From NCBI GenBank assembly GCA_963703085.1, contig OY969789.1:1116001-1180000 (forward strand): 64,000 bases of DNA. Direction: 5' to 3'. A program made the translations under genes and the position numbers. Under the pieces are notes generated by a model. That model was not told the DNA's origin, made no database searches, and was given only the letters and a program-made list of their open reading frames with translations. This document shows, one piece after another, positions 9,183-18,237 of the stretch. This DNA is from DATAEG01 sp963703085. Lineage in GTDB: Bacteria > Actinomycetota > Actinomycetes > Mycobacteriales > Jatrophihabitantaceae. Numbering within the stretch: position 1 is the first letter of the stretch; each line of letters begins with the position of its first letter.

Positions 9183-10620
9183 TCCCCCCGCCCCGAGCCG
9201 CGGCGCGCCGTCTCCTTTCCCCGGGGAGCGCGCGCCGCGGCCGGGCGCACCCGCCCCGGCGTGGCGGACGTTGACCCACGCCGGACGGGTCTCCGGCGCG
9301 GGCACCCGAGTGAGCTCGCGCCGGGTCTTCCTGCAGGTGGGGCTCGTCGCCGGGCTCGTGCTGGCCCTCGTCGCAGGGATCGGCGTTCTGGTGGCCCGGC
9401 GCACCGCCGAGCGGGAAGCGATGAACGACGCGGCCCGTACCACCGACCTGCTGGCCCGATCGGTGGTGCAGCCCGCCTTGCAGAATGCGCTCGCCTCAGG
9501 TGATCCGGTTGCGGCGCGGGCCTTGGATCCGATCGTGCACAGCCGGGTCCTCGACGGGTCGATCGTTCGCGTCAAGGTTTGGGCGCCGAACGGCTCGATC
9601 GTGTACTCCGACGAGCCTCAACTGATCGGGCGCACCTTCAGCTTCGGTGCCGAGGAACGCGACGCGATCGACAATCCGGCGACGAAGGCGGAGATCACCG
9701 ACCTGACCAGACCGGAGAACGAGTTCGAGCGCGGCCGGGGCAAGCTGCTCGAGGTCTATCGCCCGGTATGGACGCCGGACGGTCACCCGTTGCTGTTCGA
9801 GACGTATACCAAGTACAGCGTCGTCAACGAGCGGACCGGACAGCTGTGGCGCGGATTCGCCGGCGTCGTGTTGTCCAGCCTGTTGCTGATGGTCGTGCTG
9901 CTGATCCCGGTGGTGTGGGCGCTGCTGGATCGGCTGCGCCGAGCACATCGCCACCGTGAGGAGCTGTTGCGCCATGCTGTCGACGCGTCCTCCGATGAAC
10001 GCCGGCGCATCGCCGGGACCCTGCACGACGGCATCGCGCAGGAGCTGGCCGCAACGTCGTTCACCCTCTCCGGCGCCGCGAGCGACAGCGCGCGGTCCGG
10101 GCAGCATCAGCTGGCCGAGCAGCTGAGCGAGTCGGCCGACGCCGTCCGCACCACCATCGGCGGGTTGCGCTCGCTGCTGGTCGACATCTACCCCCCGACG
10201 CTGCAAGGCGGCGGCCTGGTTGCCGCGCTCGACGATCTTGTCGGCATCGCCCGCTCCCGCGGCGTCACGGTGCGGACCGACTGGCCGGACGAGCCGCCGC
10301 AGCCCACCGAGGAGACCGCCCAACTGCTTTTCCGGGTGGCACAGGAATGCCTGCGCAATGCGGTGGCTCATGCCGCCGCAAGTGTCGTGCTGCTGCGCAT
10401 CGCGGTAGCCGAGCAGGCCGTGGTGCTGACCATCGCCGATGACGGGCAAGGGTTCGACCTCGACGCGGTACGCGCCGCGCAATCCCGCGACGGCGATCGA
10501 GCCGGACATCTGGGCATGCAGCTCATCGCCGATCTGGCTGCCTCGGCGGGCGCTTCGCTGGAGGTGGCCACTGCACCGGGAGAGGGAACCCGATGGCGAC
10601 TGACCGTACCGACCGGGTGA
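9160..10620 (+). CDS. membrane sensor histidine kinase, NarL/HisKA_3 type
   Basis: A 486-residue kinase with two membrane helices (about 56-79 and 231-256) flanking an extracytoplasmic sensor domain of about 150 residues. These are followed by a HisKA_3 domain with phospho-accepting His289 in ERRRIAGTLHDG, then an HATPase domain with the N box (QECLRNAVAHA), ADDGQGFD and a C-terminal GEGTRW. The extracellular region reads like a double-CACHE/sCACHE sensor. The ATG at 9160 overlaps the secreted repeat protein; an in-frame GTG at 9310 would still keep the first helix. It pairs with the response regulator downstream. Confidence 0.9.
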   Translation: MTALASTDPPAPSRGAPSPFPGERAPRPGAPAPAWRTLTHAGRVSGAGTRVSSRRVFLQVGLVAGLVLALVAGIGVLVARRTAEREAMNDAARTTDLLARSVVQPALQNALASGDPVAARALDPIVHSRVLDGSIVRVKVWAPNGSIVYSDEPQLIGRTFSFGAEERDAIDNPATKAEITDLTRPENEFERGRGKLLEVYRPVWTPDGHPLLFETYTKYSVVNERTGQLWRGFAGVVLSSLLLMVVLLIPVVWALLDRLRRAHRHREELLRHAVDASSDERRRIAGTLHDGIAQELAATSFTLSGAASDSARSGQHQLAEQLSESADAVRTTIGGLRSLLVDIYPPTLQGGGLVAALDDLVGIARSRGVTVRTDWPDEPPQPTEETAQLLFRVAQECLRNAVAHAAASVVLLRIAVAEQAVVLTIADDGQGFDLDAVRAAQSRDGDRAGHLGMQLIADLAASAGASLEVATAPGEGTRWRLTVPTG

Positions 10621-11234
10621 CCGGCGTGATCAGCGTGCTGGTCGTCGACGACCACCGGCTGGTGCGCGCAGGTCTGGTGCGCCTCCTTGATGCGGAGGCG
10701 GACCTGCGGGTCACCGGGCAGGCCGGCGATGGCGCCCAAGCCGTGGAACTCGTGGCTGCCGAGCAGCCGGACGTGGTGTTGATGGATCTGTCGATGCCGG
10801 TCCTCGACGGGGTGGCCGCCACGCGCACGATTACCGCCGCGCATCCGGGCATCGCGGTCGTCGTCCTCACCTCGTTCGCCGAGTCGGGTCGCGTGACAGC
10901 CGCATTGCGGGCCGGCGCGGTCGGCTACCTGCTCAAGGACAGCGAACCGGCCGCACTGCTGGCCGGTATCCGCACTGCCGCAGCCGGCAATGCGCCGGTG
11001 GATCCCCGGGTGGCGCGCACCCTGCTGCCGTCCGGCGCATCGACCCACGCCCTGAGCGAACGCGAGAAGCAGGTACTGCGCCTCGTCGGCAACGGGCTGG
11101 CCAACAAGCAGATCGGTCGTCAGCTCGGCATCGCCGAGCGCACCGTGAAGACCCACCTGGGCAACGTGTTTCGCGCCATCGGCGTGGCCGACCGAACCTC
11201 TGCGGCGCTGTGGGCCAGGGACAATCTCAGCTGA
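10593..11234 (+). CDS. LuxR/NarL-type response regulator
   Basis: A two-domain regulator. The receiver has the acidic pair Asp19-Asp20, phospho-acceptor Asp65 (VVLMDLSMP) and Lys115 (GYLLKDS). A LuxR HTH runs at about 150-205 (LSEREKQVLRLVGNGLANKQIG, TVKTHLGN). It is the cognate partner of the kinase just upstream. ATG 10593 overlaps the kinase by 28 bp; GTG codons at 10617 (GTGA overlap) and 10626 are reasonable alternative starts and would trim only residues before the receiver. It ends 2 bp from the convergent acyl-CoA dehydrogenase. Confidence 0.93.
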   Translation: MATDRTDRVTGVISVLVVDDHRLVRAGLVRLLDAEADLRVTGQAGDGAQAVELVAAEQPDVVLMDLSMPVLDGVAATRTITAAHPGIAVVVLTSFAESGRVTAALRAGAVGYLLKDSEPAALLAGIRTAAAGNAPVDPRVARTLLPSGASTHALSEREKQVLRLVGNGLANKQIGRQLGIAERTVKTHLGNVFRAIGVADRTSAALWARDNLS

Positions 11235-11236
11235 CG

Positions 11237-12397
11237 CTAGTTGAGCAGGTTGCGGGCGATGACCATGCGATTGATCTGGTTGGTGCCTTCGTAGATCTGA
11301 GTGATCTTCGCGTCGCGCATCATCCGCTCGACCGGGAAGTCCTTGGTGTAGCCGTAGCCGCCGAAGAGCTGCACCGCATCGGTGGTCACCGACATCGCAG
11401 TGTCGGACGCGAAGCACTTGGCCGCGGCCGACACCCAGGTCAGATCCGGCTCGCCGCGCTCGGCCTTTCCGGCCGCGGCGTAGATGAGCTGGCGGGCGGC
11501 CTCGGTCCGCATCGCCATGTCGGCGAGCATGAACTGCAGGCCCTGAAAGTCTGCGATCGGCCGGCCGAATTGCTGGCGTTGCTTCATGTACGCGATCGAC
11601 GCGTCGATGGCACCTTGCGCGATGCCCAGCGCCTGCGCGCCGATCGTCAACCGGGTGTGATCCAGGGTCCGGAGCGCGGTCTTGAAACCGGTGCCCGGCT
11701 CGCCGACGATCCGGTCCTGCGGGATCGTGCAATTCTCGAAGTAGATCTCGCAGGTGGGCGATCCCTTGATGCCGAGCTTGCGTTCCTTTGGGCCGACCGA
11801 GAAGCCTGGGTCGTCTTTGTGCACGACGAATGCCGAGATGCCGCGCGACCCGGCCGATGGGTCGGTGACAGCCATGACCGTGTAGTACGTCGAGACGCCG
11901 GCGTTGGTGATCCAGCATTTGGTGCCGTTGAGCACCCAGTGATCACCGTCGAGCACGGCCTTGGTGCGCATCGCGGCGGCGTCCGACCCCGCCTCTCGCT
12001 CGGACAGCGCATAAGAGAACATCGCCTCGCCGGAGGCCACCGCGGGCAGCACCTGCTGCTTGAGCTCCTCCGACGCAGACAGCAGCAGCGGCATCGTGCC
12101 GAGCTTGTTCACCGCCGGGATCAGCGACGACGACGCGCAGGCCCGGGCCACCTCTTCGATGACGAGCACGGTGGCCAGTGAGTCGGCGCCGGCCCCGCCG
12201 TACTGCTCCGGGATGTGCACGGCGTGGAACCCGGCGCGGACCAGCGCCTCGTAGACGTCCTTCGGAAACTCCGCGGTCTCGTCGGTCTCAGCAGCGCGGG
12301 GCGCAATCCGGTCGTCGGCCAGTTCCCGCACGGCCGCGCGCAACATCCGGTGCTCGTCGGTGAGCCGGTAGGAATCAAAATCGGGGTTCAGCGCCAT
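11237..12397 (-). CDS. acyl-CoA dehydrogenase (FadE25-like)
   Basis: FAD enzyme that introduces the alpha-beta double bond in acyl-CoA, passing electrons to ETF. The 386-residue length, the SEREAGSDA and WITNAG FAD/substrate blocks, and the catalytic glutamate Glu370 in QIYEGTNQ are typical of short/medium-chain or branched-chain members. Its closeness to purE, purK and the GtrA gene mirrors fadE25 (Rv3274c) in mycobacteria, which supports that orthology. Start ATG 12397. Confidence 0.92.
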   Translation of the reverse strand: MALNPDFDSYRLTDEHRMLRAAVRELADDRIAPRAAETDETAEFPKDVYEALVRAGFHAVHIPEQYGGAGADSLATVLVIEEVARACASSSLIPAVNKLGTMPLLLSASEELKQQVLPAVASGEAMFSYALSEREAGSDAAAMRTKAVLDGDHWVLNGTKCWITNAGVSTYYTVMAVTDPSAGSRGISAFVVHKDDPGFSVGPKERKLGIKGSPTCEIYFENCTIPQDRIVGEPGTGFKTALRTLDHTRLTIGAQALGIAQGAIDASIAYMKQRQQFGRPIADFQGLQFMLADMAMRTEAARQLIYAAAGKAERGEPDLTWVSAAAKCFASDTAMSVTTDAVQLFGGYGYTKDFPVERMMRDAKITQIYEGTNQINRMVIARNLLN

Positions 12398-12459
12398 GCC
12401 GCCAGCTTATTCACCCGCGCTGGGTGTCGGTTCCGGCGCAAGTCCTTCCCGTCCTTCCC

Positions 12460-12541
12460 GCCGAGGGGGAGGTTATGCCGGTCGAGGGGGAGGCTGTGGT
12501 CCGGCGGGTCGGCGTGTCGCGGCCACAACCTCCCCCTCGGC
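12460..12541. repeat. 82-bp inverted-repeat element, copy A
   Basis: A non-coding palindromic element bounded by perfect 15-bp inverted ends, GCCGAGGGGGAGGTT and AACCTCCCCCTCGGC. The first 35 and last 30 bp match copy B at 28219-28300 almost exactly, while the centre differs; both copies are exactly 82 bp. It lies in the 251-bp gap between the acyl-CoA dehydrogenase and UDP-glucose dehydrogenase starts, where nothing else is visible. It looks like a small dispersed repeat of REP or MITE type. Confidence 0.85.
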
Positions 12542-12648
12542 AACCGTCGGGGTGACCTGGCTCGCCGCTACGCTGGTCCCGACACCGGCGCGACGGCGCC
12601 CCGACCGCGGCAGCACGCCACAGCCGCGACGACACCCCAGGAGCGCTT

Positions 12649-13974
12649 GTGGCTGACCGCCCTCGTCTGTCGGTGATCGGTACCGGGTATCTCGGTGCGA
12701 CTCATGCGGTGTGCATGGCCGAGCTCGGCTTCGAGGTCATCGGTCTCGATGTGGACGAGACCAAGGTCAAGATGCTCACGGCCGGCGAGGTGCCGTTCTT
12801 CGAGCCCGGACTTCCCGAGTTGCTCGCGAAACATGTCGGTACCGATCGGTTGCGCTTCACCACGTCCTACGCGGAGGTGGCCGATTTCGCCGACGTGCAC
12901 TTCGTCTGCGTGGGCACGCCGCAGCAGCCCGATAGTTACGCCGCGGACCTGCGCTATGTCGAAGCGGCGTTCACCTCGCTCGCCGAGCACGTGACCCGTC
13001 GCGCCCTGGTGGTGGGGAAGTCGACCGTTCCGGCCGGGACGGCCAAGCGCATGCAGCAGGTGTTGCGCGAGCACGCCGCCGCCTCCGCCGAGATCGAGCT
13101 GGCCTGGAACCCGGAGTTCCTGCGGGAGGGGTTCGCCGTCCAGGACACGCTGCACCCGGACCGGCTGGTGTTCGGGGTGGAGACGGCGTGGGCCGAGGAA
13201 CAGCTGCGGGCCGCCTTCGCTCCCGTCATCGGCGCAGCAACGCCGGTCATCGTCACGGACTTCGCCACCGCGGAACTGGTGAAGGTCGCGGCCAACTCGT
13301 TCCTGGCCACCAAGATCTCGTTCATCAATGCAATGGCTGAGATCTGCGAAGTGGTCGGCGCCGACGTCACCCAACTGGCCGACGCCATCGGTCACGACGC
13401 ACGCATCGGGCGGCGCTTCCTGAACGCCGGGCTCGGCTTCGGCGGTGGCTGCCTGCCCAAAGACATCCGCGCCTTCATCGCCAGATGCGGCGAGCTGGGC
13501 GTCGACCAGGCGGTGTCCTTCCTGCGCGACGTGGACGACATCAACAAGCGCCGCCGGGCCCGTACCGTCGATCTGGCCCGGGAGCTGCTGGACGGCACCT
13601 TCGACGGCCACCGGATCGCGGCGCTCGGTGCGGCGTTCAAGCCCGACTCCGACGACGTGCGCGACTCGCCTGCGCTGGACGTCGCGGCGGCGATCCGCGA
13701 GCAGGGCGGCGACGTGGTCGTGTACGACCCGCAGGCGATGGGCAGCGCGGCCAAGACCTACCCGCAGCTGACCTACGCCGAGTCACTGGACGCGGCGCTG
13801 CGGGATGCCGATCTGGTCCTGCTGCTCACCGAATGGAACGTCTTCCGCACCCTTGACCCACACCATGCGGCGGGGCTGGTGAAAACGCCGAACATCCTCG
13901 ACGGACGCGGCGTGCTGGACGCCGTCCAGTGGCGCGCAGCGGGCTGGCACTTCCGCGCGCTGGGCCGGCCGTGA
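12649..13974 (+). CDS. UDP-glucose/GDP-mannose dehydrogenase family (UDP-glucose 6-dehydrogenase)
   Basis: Oxidises UDP-glucose to UDP-glucuronate in two NAD-dependent steps, for envelope polysaccharide. The 441-residue product has the NAD site GTGYLG at 11-16, CVGTP, NPEFLREG at 154-161, Lys212 in ELVKVAAN, and the catalytic cysteine Cys268 in GFGGGCLPKD. It closes with FKPDSDDVRDSP. The GTG start at 12649 follows CAGGAGCG. The next gene overlaps its stop. Confidence 0.93.
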   Translation: MADRPRLSVIGTGYLGATHAVCMAELGFEVIGLDVDETKVKMLTAGEVPFFEPGLPELLAKHVGTDRLRFTTSYAEVADFADVHFVCVGTPQQPDSYAADLRYVEAAFTSLAEHVTRRALVVGKSTVPAGTAKRMQQVLREHAAASAEIELAWNPEFLREGFAVQDTLHPDRLVFGVETAWAEEQLRAAFAPVIGAATPVIVTDFATAELVKVAANSFLATKISFINAMAEICEVVGADVTQLADAIGHDARIGRRFLNAGLGFGGGCLPKDIRAFIARCGELGVDQAVSFLRDVDDINKRRRARTVDLARELLDGTFDGHRIAALGAAFKPDSDDVRDSPALDVAAAIREQGGDVVVYDPQAMGSAAKTYPQLTYAESLDAALRDADLVLLLTEWNVFRTLDPHHAAGLVKTPNILDGRGVLDAVQWRAAGWHFRALGRP

Positions 13975-15323
13975 GCCTGCCCGAGCGCGTTGCGGTCCGG
14001 CTGGACCACGCGGCGCGCGAGAAGCAACACGCCTGGCGTTCGCCCGGCATGCTGGCTGCGATCGTCCAAGGCGGCGAGCTTGCCTGGTGGACCGGAATCG
14101 GATCATCGGACGTCGCGACGCCGGACGCGACGCCGGACGCGGCACCCGACCCGGGCACCGCGTTTGCAATCGGGTCGATCACCAAAACGTTCACCGCCAC
14201 GCTGGTGATGCGGATGCGCGATGCCGGTGCGTTGACCTTGCAGGATCCGGTCGGCAAGCACCTGCCCGAACTGGACTCCCGGCATGCCGACCTGCCGATC
14301 CGGGAGCTGCTGTCGCACGCGTCCGGCCTGCAACGCGAGCCGGCCAGCGACATCTGGGACTCGCTGCAGATCCCGTCGATCGACGACCTCATCGCCGACA
14401 CTGCCCAGGCCGAACGGGTGCTCCCGTCGCGGCGGCGCTGGCACTACTCGAACCTCGCCTTCGCCCTGCTCGGTGAGGTAGCGGCCCGGGCAGCTGGGAC
14501 AACCTGGTTCGAGGCAGTGCAAGCCCAGCTGTTGCAACCGCTCGGCATGACCGGCACCGCCCTCACCCCGCCCGCCGCGCGCGCAACGGGCTACTACGTC
14601 GACCCGTTCGCCGACCGGGTCAAGGTCGAGCCCTGGCCGGATCCGGCCGGGTTCGCCGCGGCCGGTGGGTTGTGGAGCACGGCTGCCGATCTGGCGAAGT
14701 GGGCGCAGTTCCTCGCCGTCGGGCACGACGACGTGCTGCCGGCAAGCACCGTCGATGAGATGAGCCGACCGGAGATCATGGCCGACCTCGAGGGCTGGAC
14801 GCTGGCCTGGGGCCTCGGCCTCGAGCTGTGCCGCGTGGGCGAGCGCGTGCTGGTCGGCCACGGCGGCGCGATGCCGGGCTTCCTCAGCGGCATCCTGGTC
14901 CGGCGCTCCGATCGGACCGGCGCCATCGTGCTGTGCAATTCCTCCGCCGCGGCCGACCCGGTCACTCTCGCCGGCCGGCTGGTCGCGATGGTTCTGGACG
15001 ACCTGCCCCCCGTCAAGGAGACCTGGCGGCCCGGGCCGCCCGTGCCGGCCGAGCTCGAACCGCTGCTCGGCCGCTGGTGGTCGGAGGGTGAGCCCTACGC
15101 TTTCTCGGTGCGCAACGGCGCGCTCGAGGCGCGCCTGGAAGCCGACCCGGTGACCAAGCCGCCGGCTGTCTTCACCCGGTTAGCGGAAGATCTGTACCGC
15201 GGCGTCTCGGGACGCGAAGAGGGCGAGTTGCTGCGCGTGCAACGCGCTGAGGACGGGACGGTCGAACGGATGCTGTGGGCCACGTACCCGGTGACTCGTG
15301 AGCCCGAGGTGTTCGGCGGCTGA
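13971..15323 (+). CDS. serine beta-lactamase-like hydrolase (class C/EstB family)
   Basis: A 450-residue protein of the penicillin-binding/beta-lactamase fold (Pfam Beta-lactamase). It shows Ser69 and Lys72 in SITK, Tyr159-Ser160-Asn161 and His297-Gly-Gly in place of KTG. This combination is usual in esterases and D-peptidases rather than true beta-lactamases. A beta-rich C-terminal extension starts around 365. There is no signal peptide, so it acts in the cytosol. The GTG start overlaps the upstream stop as GTGA. Its substrate is not predictable. Confidence 0.85.
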   Translation: MSLPERVAVRLDHAAREKQHAWRSPGMLAAIVQGGELAWWTGIGSSDVATPDATPDAAPDPGTAFAIGSITKTFTATLVMRMRDAGALTLQDPVGKHLPELDSRHADLPIRELLSHASGLQREPASDIWDSLQIPSIDDLIADTAQAERVLPSRRRWHYSNLAFALLGEVAARAAGTTWFEAVQAQLLQPLGMTGTALTPPAARATGYYVDPFADRVKVEPWPDPAGFAAAGGLWSTAADLAKWAQFLAVGHDDVLPASTVDEMSRPEIMADLEGWTLAWGLGLELCRVGERVLVGHGGAMPGFLSGILVRRSDRTGAIVLCNSSAAADPVTLAGRLVAMVLDDLPPVKETWRPGPPVPAELEPLLGRWWSEGEPYAFSVRNGALEARLEADPVTKPPAVFTRLAEDLYRGVSGREEGELLRVQRAEDGTVERMLWATYPVTREPEVFGG

Positions 15324-15351
15324 CCCCGAGCCGTCAGATCGGTCGCGGCAC

Positions 15352-15876
15352 TCAGCCGATGCCGTCGGAGGCGGCGCGTTGCTCGGCCAGCGCGAGGTCC
15401 TTTTGCCGCGCGATGTCGGCGAGGCTGCTCTGGAAGTCCACGACCTTGGCACGCAATGCGTCGTCCGAGGCAGCCAGGATCCGAACCGCCAGCAGGCCTG
15501 CGTTGCGGGCACCGCCGATCGAGACGGTGGCCACCGGGATACCCGGTGGCATCTGCACGATCGACAGCAACGAGTCCATCCCGTCCAAGTTCTTGAACGG
15601 GACGGGGACGCCGATCACCGGCAGCGGCGTCAGCGAGGCCACCATTCCGGGCAGGTGTGCCGCTCCCCCGGCTCCGGCGATGATCACCCGCAGACCGCGC
15701 GACGCGGCCTGCTGCGCGTATTCGACCATGCCGATCGGGGTGCGGTGTGCCGAGACGACGCGCACCTCGTGCCCGACGCCGAATTCCTGCAGCGCTTCGG
15801 CTGCGCCGGCCATCACCGGCCAGTCCGAGTCGCTGCCCATGATGACACCGACGACCGGCACCGCTGGTTCAGTCAT
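15352..15876 (-). CDS. purE: N5-carboxyaminoimidazole ribonucleotide mutase
   Basis: Moves the carboxyl group of N5-CAIR to give CAIR in purine synthesis. The 174-residue product has GSDSDW at 14-19, the catalytic His44 in SAHRTP and the AGAGGAAHLPG loop, all diagnostic of class I PurE. It is the second gene of the purK-purE unit; its ATG lies within the last 8 bp of purK, so translation is coupled. Confidence 0.97.
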   Translation of the reverse strand: MTEPAVPVVGVIMGSDSDWPVMAGAAEALQEFGVGHEVRVVSAHRTPIGMVEYAQQAASRGLRVIIAGAGGAAHLPGMVASLTPLPVIGVPVPFKNLDGMDSLLSIVQMPPGIPVATVSIGGARNAGLLAVRILAASDDALRAKVVDFQSSLADIARQKDLALAEQRAASDGIG

Positions 15877-17098
15877 CTAGCCGACTTCCCTTCCCGAGGC
15901 AGCTGGGGGCGGCGGAATCAGAGTCGGCGGCGTCACCGTCGGCGAGGTAGCGCGCCGCAGCTCGCGCGGTGGCCCGCACGCTCGACAGCTCACGTCCCAA
16001 AGCGGTGACATGGCCGACCTTGCGGCCCGGCCGGAATCCCTTGCCGTACAGGTGGATCTTCACCCCTGGCCAGCGCGCCATGCAGTGGTGAACCCGCTCA
16101 TCGATGCTCGCCGGGGTGACGTCCTCGGGTCCGGCGAGGAGGTTGGCCATCACCACCACCGGGGCGGCCATCTCGGTCGCGCCGAGCGGATAGTCCAGCA
16201 CCGCACGCAGGTGCTGTTCGAACTGCGACGTCCGGGAACCCTCGATCGTCCAGTGGGCCGAGTTGTGCGGCCGCATCGCCAGCTCGTTCACCAGCAGCTC
16301 ACCGTCCGGCGTCTCGAACAACTCGACGGCCAGCACACCGACCACGCCGAGCCGATCGGCGAGGGTCAGCGCAAGGGACTGTGCTTCGTCGGCAAGTTCC
16401 TCGCTCAGCTTCGGCGCCGGCGCGATGACCTCGACGCAGATCCCGTTGGCTTGCACCGTCTCCACGACCGGCCATGCCGCGCCTTGCCCGAAGGGCGACC
16501 GCGCCACGACCGCGGCCAACTCACGCCGGATCGGAACGGCCTGCTCCACGAGCAGCGGCACATCCGCCTGCACTGCCGCGGCCACGTCGCCGACGGACTC
16601 GACGAACCAGACGCCCTTGCCGTCGTAGCCGCCACGGGCTGCCTTGACCACGACCGGCCAGCCGTTACGAGCAGCGAACTCCTCGACCGCCGCCGACGCG
16701 TCCTGCTCGGGCAGCACTGCCCACTCCGGGCCAGGCACGCCGAGCTTCCCGACGGCGCTGCGCATGGCGATCTTGTCCTGTGCGTAAAGCAACGCGTCCG
16801 CCGACGGATAGACGACGTGACCGGCCGCGGTGAGTGCCCGGATGTGTTCGTTCGGGACGTGCTCGTGGTCGAAAGTCAGGACGTCGCACCCGACGACGAA
16901 GTCCTGCAGGTCGGACAGCGACCGATGATCGCCGATCACTACGTCGGGACAGATCAGTGCCGCCCCGTCGTCGGGTGAGGCAGCCATCACGCGCAACGAC
17001 TGGCCCAGTGGGATTGCGGCCTGCTGCGTCATCCGAGCCAACTGCCCGGCACCCACCATGCCGACCACAGGTAATCCGGTCCGGGCGTCCACGATCAC
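15869..17098 (-). CDS. purK: 5-(carboxyamino)imidazole ribonucleotide synthase
   Basis: ATP-grasp enzyme that makes N5-CAIR from AIR, bicarbonate and ATP, feeding PurE. The 409-residue product begins with VGMVGAGQLARM, has the ATP-grasp signature AARGGYDGKG and ends its catalytic core with ELAMRPHNSAHWTIEG, a strongly conserved PurK block. It is followed by PurE with an 8-bp overlap and is divergent from the GtrA gene, as in mycobacteria. Confidence 0.96.
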   Translation of the reverse strand: MIVDARTGLPVVGMVGAGQLARMTQQAAIPLGQSLRVMAASPDDGAALICPDVVIGDHRSLSDLQDFVVGCDVLTFDHEHVPNEHIRALTAAGHVVYPSADALLYAQDKIAMRSAVGKLGVPGPEWAVLPEQDASAAVEEFAARNGWPVVVKAARGGYDGKGVWFVESVGDVAAAVQADVPLLVEQAVPIRRELAAVVARSPFGQGAAWPVVETVQANGICVEVIAPAPKLSEELADEAQSLALTLADRLGVVGVLAVELFETPDGELLVNELAMRPHNSAHWTIEGSRTSQFEQHLRAVLDYPLGATEMAAPVVVMANLLAGPEDVTPASIDERVHHCMARWPGVKIHLYGKGFRPGRKVGHVTALGRELSSVRATARAAARYLADGDAADSDSAAPSCLGKGSRLDD

Positions 17099-17225
17099 GA
17101 CACTAGTGCCGGGCTGGACCGTGCGGTCCGGGTGGATCCGTTCTACCGCCGTAGACCCTTTTCACAGCCAGCTCACGGCGCAACTGGTCGGTCCGGCCGA
17201 AGCGCGCCGGTACGATGGGGATCCG

Positions 17226-17714
17226 ATGACTACTGGCCTGTCCAGCCGCCTGCGCGGCTCGTGGCGAATCCTCGCCAAGGAGATCACCGCATTCGGCCTG
17301 GTCGGAGCGATCAACTTCGTCATCGACATCGGCCTGTTCAACCTGCTCCTGCATCACGGGCTGGGCGTGCTGACCGCCAAGGTGATCTCCACGACCGTCG
17401 CGACCACGTTCGCCTACTTCGGCAACCGGCATCTCTCGTTCAGTCACCGGGCGCGGACCGGGATCGGCCGTGAAGCGGCGTTCTTCTTCGCCATCAATTT
17501 GATCGCGCTGCTCGGGTCGCTGGCCATTCTCGGGATCTTCGCCTACCCGCTGCACTTCAAGTTCGACAAGGTCGTCATGAACATCGTCAACCTCGGCACT
17601 ATCGCGCTGGGCACGGTGTTCCGCTTCGACGCCTACAAGCGCTTCGTCTTCCTGCACCCGGACAAGGTGAGTAACCCGGAGGACGACGATCTGGAACAGG
17701 AACTCGCGGAGTAG
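17226..17714 (+). CDS. GtrA family membrane protein
   Basis: A 162-residue protein with four membrane helices (about 22-42, 48-66, 89-108 and 121-138). It has the family signature GLVGAINFVIDIGLFNLLL and the FAYFGNRHLSF loop. GtrA-type proteins are thought to flip or handle lipid-linked sugars for surface polysaccharides. The ATG at 17226 has only a weak purine run before it. Its place beside purK matches Rv3277 and fits the envelope-sugar theme of the left arm. Confidence 0.88.
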   Translation: MTTGLSSRLRGSWRILAKEITAFGLVGAINFVIDIGLFNLLLHHGLGVLTAKVISTTVATTFAYFGNRHLSFSHRARTGIGREAAFFFAINLIALLGSLAILGIFAYPLHFKFDKVVMNIVNLGTIALGTVFRFDAYKRFVFLHPDKVSNPEDDDLEQELAE

Positions 17715-17722
17715 CTGTATTC

Positions 17723-17738
17723 GTGATCGCCTGATCAC
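17723..17738. terminator. short hairpin between convergent genes
   Basis: A perfect 6-bp inverted repeat GTGATC-GCCT-GATCAC in the 45-bp gap between the convergent GtrA and SoxR genes. There is no T-tract, so it could at best be a weak, bidirectional terminator. Confidence 0.3.
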
Positions 17739-17759
17739 CTCGTCGCACGAGCCCGCCAG

Positions 17760-18224
17760 CTAGGCGCTGCGATCAGCGACAGGCTCGTCGTCGTGCGGCA
17801 GTAACCGGGCGCCGGCGCCTTCGGCGGCCAGCGTGTCGCCCGGGTTGTACAACGAACAGCGGCGCAGCGAGAGGCAGCCACAGCCGATGCACTCGGTGAG
17901 TTGATCGCGCAGCTTGGTGAGCTCGTCGATGCGGCGTTGCACCAGCGGCTTCCAGCCCCGCGACAGCCGTAGCCAGTCCTCCCGGTTCGGCGTCCGTCCG
18001 TCGGGCAGCGTGGCGAGCGAATCGGAAATGTCGCGCAGGGTCAGGCCGATGCGCTGCGCGGCAACGATGAAGGCGATACGGCGCAGCACGCTGCGTTCGT
18101 AGCGCCGGTGCCCGCTGCTGGCCCGCACTGAATGAATCAGCCCGCGGGTCTCGTAGAACCGCAGCGCCGAGGTGGCAACTCCACTGCGGGCGGAGACTTC
18201 GCCGATGGTCAGCAAGTCATGCAC
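17760..18224 (-). CDS. soxR: SoxR, redox-sensing MerR-family regulator
   Basis: A 154-residue MerR protein. The N-terminal winged HTH (LTIGEVSARSGVATSALRFYETRGLI) is followed by a dimerisation helix and four cysteines, Cys112, 115, 117 and 123, in the exact CX2CXCX5C spacing of the SoxR [2Fe-2S] cluster. It senses redox-cycling compounds and superoxide; in actinobacteria it usually controls efflux and quinone-modifying genes. The GTG start at 18224 follows a GGAGGAG. A SoxR-box palindrome lies 13 bp upstream, pointing to self-regulation. Confidence 0.95.
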   Translation of the reverse strand: MHDLLTIGEVSARSGVATSALRFYETRGLIHSVRASSGHRRYERSVLRRIAFIVAAQRIGLTLRDISDSLATLPDGRTPNREDWLRLSRGWKPLVQRRIDELTKLRDQLTECIGCGCLSLRRCSLYNPGDTLAAEGAGARLLPHDDEPVADRSA

Positions 18225-18237
18225 AGACTCCTCCGAT

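Noticed and set aside
9496..10509. Long open frames antisense to the sensor kinase, and similar ones at 22582-23913 and 39909-42524
   Set aside because: They lie opposite genes with clear motifs and lack ribosome sites or recognisable domains; long antisense frames are expected at this GC content.
13971..15323. Calling this gene an antibiotic beta-lactamase
   Set aside because: It has HGG in place of KTG and no export signal; an esterase or peptidase-like hydrolase is more likely.
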